Below are positions 5,473 through 10,030 of a DNA stretch of 10,030 nucleotides, one piece after another. The notes beneath the pieces are model-generated. The model ran no database searches, was not told where the DNA came from, and was given only the letters and a program-made list of their open reading frames with translations. How positions within the stretch are numbered: position 1 is the first letter of the stretch; the number at the start of each line of letters is the position of its first letter. Source of the DNA: Verrucomicrobiota bacterium (GTDB lineage Bacteria > Verrucomicrobiota > Kiritimatiellia > UBA8416 > JAIOPI01); the NCBI GenBank assembly GCA_027620105.1, contig JAQCIA010000049.1:1-10030 (forward strand), in the 5' to 3' direction. A program made the translations under genes and the position numbers.

Positions 5473-7226
5473 AACTGACTCGACGTCAATATGCGGAAAT
5501 GTTCGGCCCGACGACCGGCGACCGGGTCCGCCTGGCGGATACGGCGCTATTCGCCGAGGTCGAACGCGATCTGATCGCCGCGGGCGGCGGTTATGGCAAC
5601 GAGGTCAAATTCGGCGGCGGCAAGGTCATCCGGGACGGCATGGGGCAGTCGCCCACGGCGTTCGACGCCGACGCACTGGACCTCGTGCTGACCAACGCCC
5701 TAATTATTGATGCGCGACTCGGGGTGATCAAGGCGGACATCGGCGTCAAGCACGGGCGCATCGTCGGCATCGGGCATGCCGGCAATCCCGGCATCCAGGA
5801 CGGCATCGGATCCGCCTATCCCGATGCGGCGGGCAAGTTTCACTCCATGATCATCGGCGCGGCCACCGAGGTGATTGCGGCCGAAGGGAGCATCGTCACG
5901 GCCGGCGGAATTGACGCGCACATCCATTTCATCTGCCCGCAACAGATCGACGAGGCCATCGCCAGCGGCGTGACGACCATGCTGGGCGGCGGCACCGGAC
6001 CGGCTACCGGCACCAACGCCACCACCTGCACGCCGGGCATCTGGAACCTGCACCGCATGCTCGAGGCGGCGGACGCCTACCCGGTGAACCTCGGGTTCCT
6101 CGGCAAGGGAAACTGCTCGACGCCGGGGCCGCTGCGCGAACAGGTGCTGGCCGGGGCCATCGGCCTCAAGCTCCACGAGGATTGGGGCACCACACCCGCC
6201 GCCATCGATACGTGCCTGGGCGTGGCCGACGAACTGGACGTGCAGGTGGCGATTCACACGGATACCCTCAACGAATCCGGGTTCGTGGAGTCCACCATCG
6301 CGGCCTTCAAGAATCGCACCATTCATGCGTATCATTCCGAAGGCGCCGGCGGCGGGCATGCGCCCGATATCATCCGCGTCTGCGGCCTCCCCAACGTGCT
6401 GCCGTCTTCGACCAATCCGACGCGTCCCTTCACGATCAACACGATCGACGAGCATCTCGACATGCTGATGGTTTGCCACCATCTCGACTCCCGGATCCCC
6501 GAGGATGTGGCCTTTGCGGAATCGCGCATCCGGCCGGAAACCATCGCCGCCGAGGACATCCTGCACGACCTCGGCGCGATTGCGATGCTGTCGAGCGACA
6601 GCCAGGCCATGGGCCGCGTGGGCGAGGTGATTCTGCGTACGTGGCAGACGGCGCACAAGATGAAGGCACAGCGCGGCGCCCTGTCGCTGCCGGGGCACCC
6701 CGCCGCGGACAATGGCCGCATCCTGCGCTATATCGCCAAGTACACGATCAATCCCGCCATCGCGCACGGCATTGCGCACGACGTCGGCTCGCTTGAGGTG
6801 GGCAAACTGGCGGATCTGGTCGTCTGGCGCCCCGCCTTCTTCGGCGTGAAGCCCGAACTGGTTGTGAAAGGCGGTATGATCTCCTGCGCCAACATGGGGG
6901 ATCCGAATGCCTCGATTCCCACGCCGCAGCCGACCCACTACCGGCCACAATTCGCGGCGCACGGCCGCGCGCGTCTGGCCACGAGCGTGACCTTTACCAG
7001 CGCGGCGGCGCTGGCGGACGGCCTCGCGGACCGATTGGGCCTCGGCAAGCGCCTCGTCGCGGTGCGCCATACGCGCCGCATCGGCAAGCGCGACATGGTC
7101 TGGAACGATGCGGTGCCGCGCATCGAGGTGGATCCCGAAACCTATACGGTCAAGGCCGACGGCGAGGTGCTGACCTGCGAGCCGGCGCGGGACCTGCCCA
7201 TGGCCCAGCGCTATTTCCTGTTCTGA
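5469..7226 (+). CDS. ureC: Urease catalytic subunit alpha UreC
   Basis: The nickel enzyme that hydrolyses urea to ammonia and carbamate, 585 residues from a GTG start overlapping the ureB stop (GTGA). The start is fixed by the conserved beginning KLTRRQYAEMFGPTTGDRVR. Nickel ligands are His151 and His153 (DAHIH), the carbamylated Lys234 (GLKLHEDWG), His263, His289 and Asp377. His236 and Arg353 are the substrate-contacting residues, and Cys336-His337 form the mobile flap (MVCHHLD). From memory of the Klebsiella enzyme (H134, H136, K217, H246, H272, H320, D360), every one is shifted by exactly 17, so the barrel is intact. The extra residues fall in two N-terminal loops, about 4 near 36-41 and about 12 near 111-126. 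The C-terminus ends in the usual LPMAQRYFLF. ureE begins one base after the stop. Confidence 0.98.
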   Translation: MKLTRRQYAEMFGPTTGDRVRLADTALFAEVERDLIAAGGGYGNEVKFGGGKVIRDGMGQSPTAFDADALDLVLTNALIIDARLGVIKADIGVKHGRIVGIGHAGNPGIQDGIGSAYPDAAGKFHSMIIGAATEVIAAEGSIVTAGGIDAHIHFICPQQIDEAIASGVTTMLGGGTGPATGTNATTCTPGIWNLHRMLEAADAYPVNLGFLGKGNCSTPGPLREQVLAGAIGLKLHEDWGTTPAAIDTCLGVADELDVQVAIHTDTLNESGFVESTIAAFKNRTIHAYHSEGAGGGHAPDIIRVCGLPNVLPSSTNPTRPFTINTIDEHLDMLMVCHHLDSRIPEDVAFAESRIRPETIAAEDILHDLGAIAMLSSDSQAMGRVGEVILRTWQTAHKMKAQRGALSLPGHPAADNGRILRYIAKYTINPAIAHGIAHDVGSLEVGKLADLVVWRPAFFGVKPELVVKGGMISCANMGDPNASIPTPQPTHYRPQFAAHGRARLATSVTFTSAAALADGLADRLGLGKRLVAVRHTRRIGKRDMVWNDAVPRIEVDPETYTVKADGEVLTCEPARDLPMAQRYFLF

Positions 7227-7227
7227 C

Positions 7228-7659
7228 ATGCATGCCATCCGCCAACCCCTCGTGTCGTATTCGCCGGACAAGCCGCGCGTGGCGCTGACAGTCGACCGGC
7301 ATATTCTGGCCAAGCTGCGCTGGCGCGGCGTCGCGGGCGACGGAACCGAATTCGGCTTTGAGCTGGAACGGCCGTTGACGCATGGCGCTGTGATTCTTGA
7401 GTTGCCGGCCGGCGTTTATGAGGTGCGCCAGATACCCGAAGCGGTGCTGGAGACGCTGCCCGCGCTGGACCCGGCGTCCCGCTGCGCGGCGGCCTGGCTC
7501 GCGGGCAATCTGCACCACGCGATCCAGGTACTGCCGGACCGGATTCGCGTGCCGGCGGAAGACAGCCTGCGGCGCATCTACCGGGAGCAGGGCATCGCCT
7601 TCGCCGAATGCGCAGCGGTATTCCAGCCGCAACGCAACGCGCATCACCACACGCACTGA
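7228..7659 (+). CDS. ureE: Urease accessory protein UreE, nickel carrier
   Basis: The cytoplasmic metallochaperone that delivers nickel during urease activation, 143 residues. The N-terminal half is a beta-rich domain (VALTVDRHILAKLRWRGVAG, 18-37) followed by FGFELERPLTHG. The C-terminal metal-binding domain carries GNLHHAIQV (93-101), which matches the GNRHxxxQ motif whose histidine binds nickel at the dimer interface. The tail is a short His cluster, AHHHTH (138-143), much shorter than the long His-rich tails of Klebsiella UreE. The protein is clearly divergent from proteobacterial UreE and reminds me of versions from Verrucomicrobiota. ATG 7228 lies one base after the ureC stop, so it is probably translated by coupling. 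Assignment rests on the GN-H motif, the His tail and position between ureC and ureF. Confidence 0.88.
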   Translation: MHAIRQPLVSYSPDKPRVALTVDRHILAKLRWRGVAGDGTEFGFELERPLTHGAVILELPAGVYEVRQIPEAVLETLPALDPASRCAAAWLAGNLHHAIQVLPDRIRVPAEDSLRRIYREQGIAFAECAAVFQPQRNAHHHTH

Positions 7660-7664
7660 GGGGA
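7658..7664 (+). promoter_or_regulatory. Ribosome binding site for ureF
   Basis: GAGGGGA begins within the ureE stop codon (TGA 7657-7659) and lies 3 bases before ATG 7668. It supports this start over an in-frame ATG at 7608 that would overlap ureE by about 50 bases. Confidence 0.6.
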
Positions 7665-7667
7665 CGC

Positions 7668-8354
7668 ATGCACGACTGGCTTTTGCAGGTGCTGCAAACC
7701 AACGACTCCTTCTTTCCCACCGGGTCGTATGCACACTCCTACGGGCTGGAGGGACTCGTGCAGGCCGGCGTGGTCACGGATATGGCAACCTGCGCGGAGG
7801 CCATGGAGCATATCCTCGGTCCGGCGCTGGCGCGCGTTGACCTGCCCGTGACGCGATTGTCGTTCCTCGCCGCGCAGACGGAGGATGTGGCGGGCCTGCT
7901 GGCGCTCGGCGCGCGCACCGATGCCGCCAAACCCATGCGCGAGCTGCGTGAAGCCAGCCTCGGCGTGGGCCGCCAGCGCCTGACCATGCTGGAGACGCTG
8001 GCGCCGGGGCCGCTGACGGAGCGCCTCGGGCGGGACGCCGACGCGGGCGCCTTCCTGCCCCACGCGCCGGTGATGACCGGTATCGAATGCGCGATTTTCG
8101 GCGCAACCGAGGAGGCCGCGCTCCAGGCCTGCCTGTACCAGGCGGGCGCCGCCTGGATCGGCGCCTCTCTGAAATTGCTCAGCGTGGGGCAGACCGCGGC
8201 GCAGCGCGCCTTGCGGCGCTTTCTCAACACCGGGCCCGCGCTGCTTGCGCACGCGCGCGGCGTCGAGGAGGCGGCCATCGGGAACTTTTCGCCGCTGCTG
8301 GATATCGCCAGTGCGCGGCATGAATCGGCAGATGCGCGGATGTTCATTTCTTGA
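7668..8354 (+). CDS. ureF: Urease accessory protein UreF
   Basis: An all-helical scaffold protein of the urease activation complex, 228 residues; it bridges UreD and the GTPase UreG and controls GTP hydrolysis. Family landmarks are FFPTGSYAHSYGLEGLVQAG (15-34), a central helical part containing HAPVMTGIECAIFG (132-145), and a helix with GASLKLLSVGQTAAQRAL (165-182). It ends in ARHESADARMFIS (216-228), matching the family's C-terminal aromatic/Arg patch that binds UreG and UreD. The start at 7668 gives the expected MHDWLLQVLQTNDSFFPTG opening and has a good ribosome binding site. ureG follows after 16 bases. Confidence 0.95.
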   Translation: MHDWLLQVLQTNDSFFPTGSYAHSYGLEGLVQAGVVTDMATCAEAMEHILGPALARVDLPVTRLSFLAAQTEDVAGLLALGARTDAAKPMRELREASLGVGRQRLTMLETLAPGPLTERLGRDADAGAFLPHAPVMTGIECAIFGATEEAALQACLYQAGAAWIGASLKLLSVGQTAAQRALRRFLNTGPALLAHARGVEEAAIGNFSPLLDIASARHESADARMFIS

Positions 8355-8370
8355 ACGGGGAGACGCCAGG

Positions 8371-8990
<620 letters not shown>

Positions 8991-8994
<4 letters not shown>

Positions 8995-9806
8995 ACGCGC
9001 TTGCCGGACACCTGGATGTGGCCTGCGCCGTTCGCGACGACGGGGCCACGTACGTCAGCCGGCAATCGCACGCCGCGCCGTTTCATTTCAGCAAGCCTTA
9101 CTGGGATGGCGAGGTCCTGACCGTGCAGGCTGTCAACGCCACGCCGGGCCTGTTTGGCGGGGATCGTCTGCGCTGCCACGTTGAGGCCGGTCCGGGCGCC
9201 CGCGTGCGGTTGACGTCGCCCAGCGCCCAGCGCGCGCACACCATGCCGCACGGCTGCGCCATTGTGGAGCAAGACTTCCAGGTTGCGGCGGGCGGCTGGC
9301 TTGAGGTGCGGCCCGAGTGGTTCATCCCGCAGGCGGGAAGCCGGTGTACACTAACGACGCGGCTGGACGTGGCAGCCGGCGGCGAGGCCTGGCTGGTGGA
9401 GGCGGTGGCGCCGGGCCGCGTGGCGCGCGGCGAGGCGCTGGCATTCGAGGAGCTGACGTGGTCCCTCGATCTGCTTTATGACGGGCAATGGCTGGTAGGC
9501 GAGCGCTATACGCTGCGCGGGGGCGATGATTCGCTCTGGCCGCTCAGGCGCATCTTCGATCCCGCCTATTATGCGAGCGTGTTTCTCGTGTCACCGCGCC
9601 TGGGGGCGCTCGCGGATGAAATCCGCGCGGTGACAGCGCTGAATGCTCCATGCCTGTGGGCGGGAATCTCGCGCCTGCGGGGGCCGGGCTGGTGTGTTAA
9701 GCTGCTCGCAGCCGATGCCGTTACCCTGCGCGCCGCGCTCGACCAATTGCGCGCCATCTTCGCCGGTCGTCTGCCCAGCCTGGGTGCCGCTCTGCGCCGG
9801 GTATGA
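8991..9806 (+). CDS. ureD: Urease accessory protein UreD (UreH)
   Basis: The accessory protein that binds apo-urease directly and provides the path for nickel from UreG through UreF; 271 residues, usual length. Family marks are TPGLFGGDRL (51-60, normally GGLxGGDxL), a following beta-rich region with LEVRPEWFIPQAGS (104-117), and LVEAVAPGRVARGEALAFEE (135-154), the conserved PGR segment. The usual TTQAATKVYR-like stretch is replaced by TSPSAQRAHTM (75-85). The protein is diverged, but the order of motifs and position in the cluster make the call secure. ATG 8991 overlaps the ureG stop. It is the last gene of the cluster, unlike the common proteobacterial order with ureD first. No clear terminator follows. 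Confidence 0.92.
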
Positions 9807-10030
9807 ATCCGGCCACGACCGGCATGGCGACATGACCGCCGCCGGTTTGAAAATCGGACCTTCAAATACAGACGTTGCAGGCAATCCAACGGCACGTAGC
9901 GAATGAATGTCGAAAGTGAAGATGCGACGCCGCTACCTGCCACTACATGCCTTGCCATTACGATCATCCCGTGATCCGACCCCAACAGGCCCCGATAGAC
10001 CGGCGGGGGGGGAGCGGGAGCGAGCCGGGG
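9807..10030. other. Non-coding or unassigned 3' region
   Basis: I see no supportable gene in these 224 bases. The composition changes from the GC-rich coding pattern to a more mixed one between about 9840 and 9960, then turns strongly G-rich, with an 8-base G run at 10005-10012. A small CCGG/CCGG hairpin at 9809-9822 has no T run, so it is not a good terminator. Open frames beginning at ATG 9907 and ATG 9947 run off the window end with 41 and 28 codons; neither has a ribosome binding site or a recognisable product. Confidence 0.5.

Noticed and set aside
5700..7313. Long minus-strand open frame opposite ureC (537 codons)
   Set aside because: Antisense to ureC with a low-complexity Arg/Gly/Ala translation; a mirror of GC-rich codon usage.
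9907..10030. Partial gene starting at ATG 9907 and running off the window
   Set aside because: No ribosome binding site, Arg/Pro-rich translation passing through the poly-G tract, and no recognisable similarity; cannot be supported.

Overview
The window holds a single block of plus-strand genes for taking up and hydrolysing urea: urtB, urtC, urtD and urtE (an ABC-type urea importer of the branched-chain amino acid transporter family), a short unnamed gene for an exported membrane protein, and a complete urease cluster in the order ureA, ureB, ureC, ureE, ureF, ureG, ureD. No gene on the minus strand is supported. The DNA is GC-rich throughout the coding part, and reading frames are tightly packed with many 4-base ATGA or GTGA start/stop overlaps.

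Layout. Positions 1-57 are the end of a spacer, most likely the one between urtA (outside the window) and urtB; it contains a strong hairpin followed by a pyrimidine run that looks like an intrinsic terminator. Positions 58-4473 are urtBCDE. Positions 4474-4633 are the only substantial gap inside the cluster and contain two hairpins. Positions 4634-4855 encode a 73-residue protein with a signal peptide, a mature N-terminus beginning HPGH and one membrane span, resembling the start of HupE/UreJ-type nickel-permease-like proteins. Positions 4862-9806 are ureABCEFGD. Positions 9807-10030 are not convincingly coding and differ in composition from the genes.

How the genes work together. UrtB and UrtC form the membrane channel and UrtD and UrtE are the ATPases; the periplasmic urea-binding protein UrtA would be encoded just upstream. 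Imported urea is split to ammonia and carbamate by the UreABC enzyme, whose two-nickel site is assembled by UreD, UreF, UreG (GTPase) and UreE (nickel carrier). Every nickel ligand and catalytic residue I checked in UreC is present, so the enzyme should be active. The combination points to nitrogen scavenging rather than a stress or virulence role, but that is inference.

Organism. UrtB has a signal peptide and a periplasmic N-terminal domain, so the cell is diderm (Gram-negative type). The style of UreE and UreF, the UrtC sequence and ureD at the end of the cluster remind me of Verrucomicrobiota (Opitutales-like) clusters rather than typical proteobacterial ureDABCEFG, but this is a low-confidence impression that I could not test. 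I did not find a clearly new system; the points worth a second look are the mini HPGH membrane protein, two insertions in UreC, and the hairpins at the urtA/urtB and urtE/urease boundaries.
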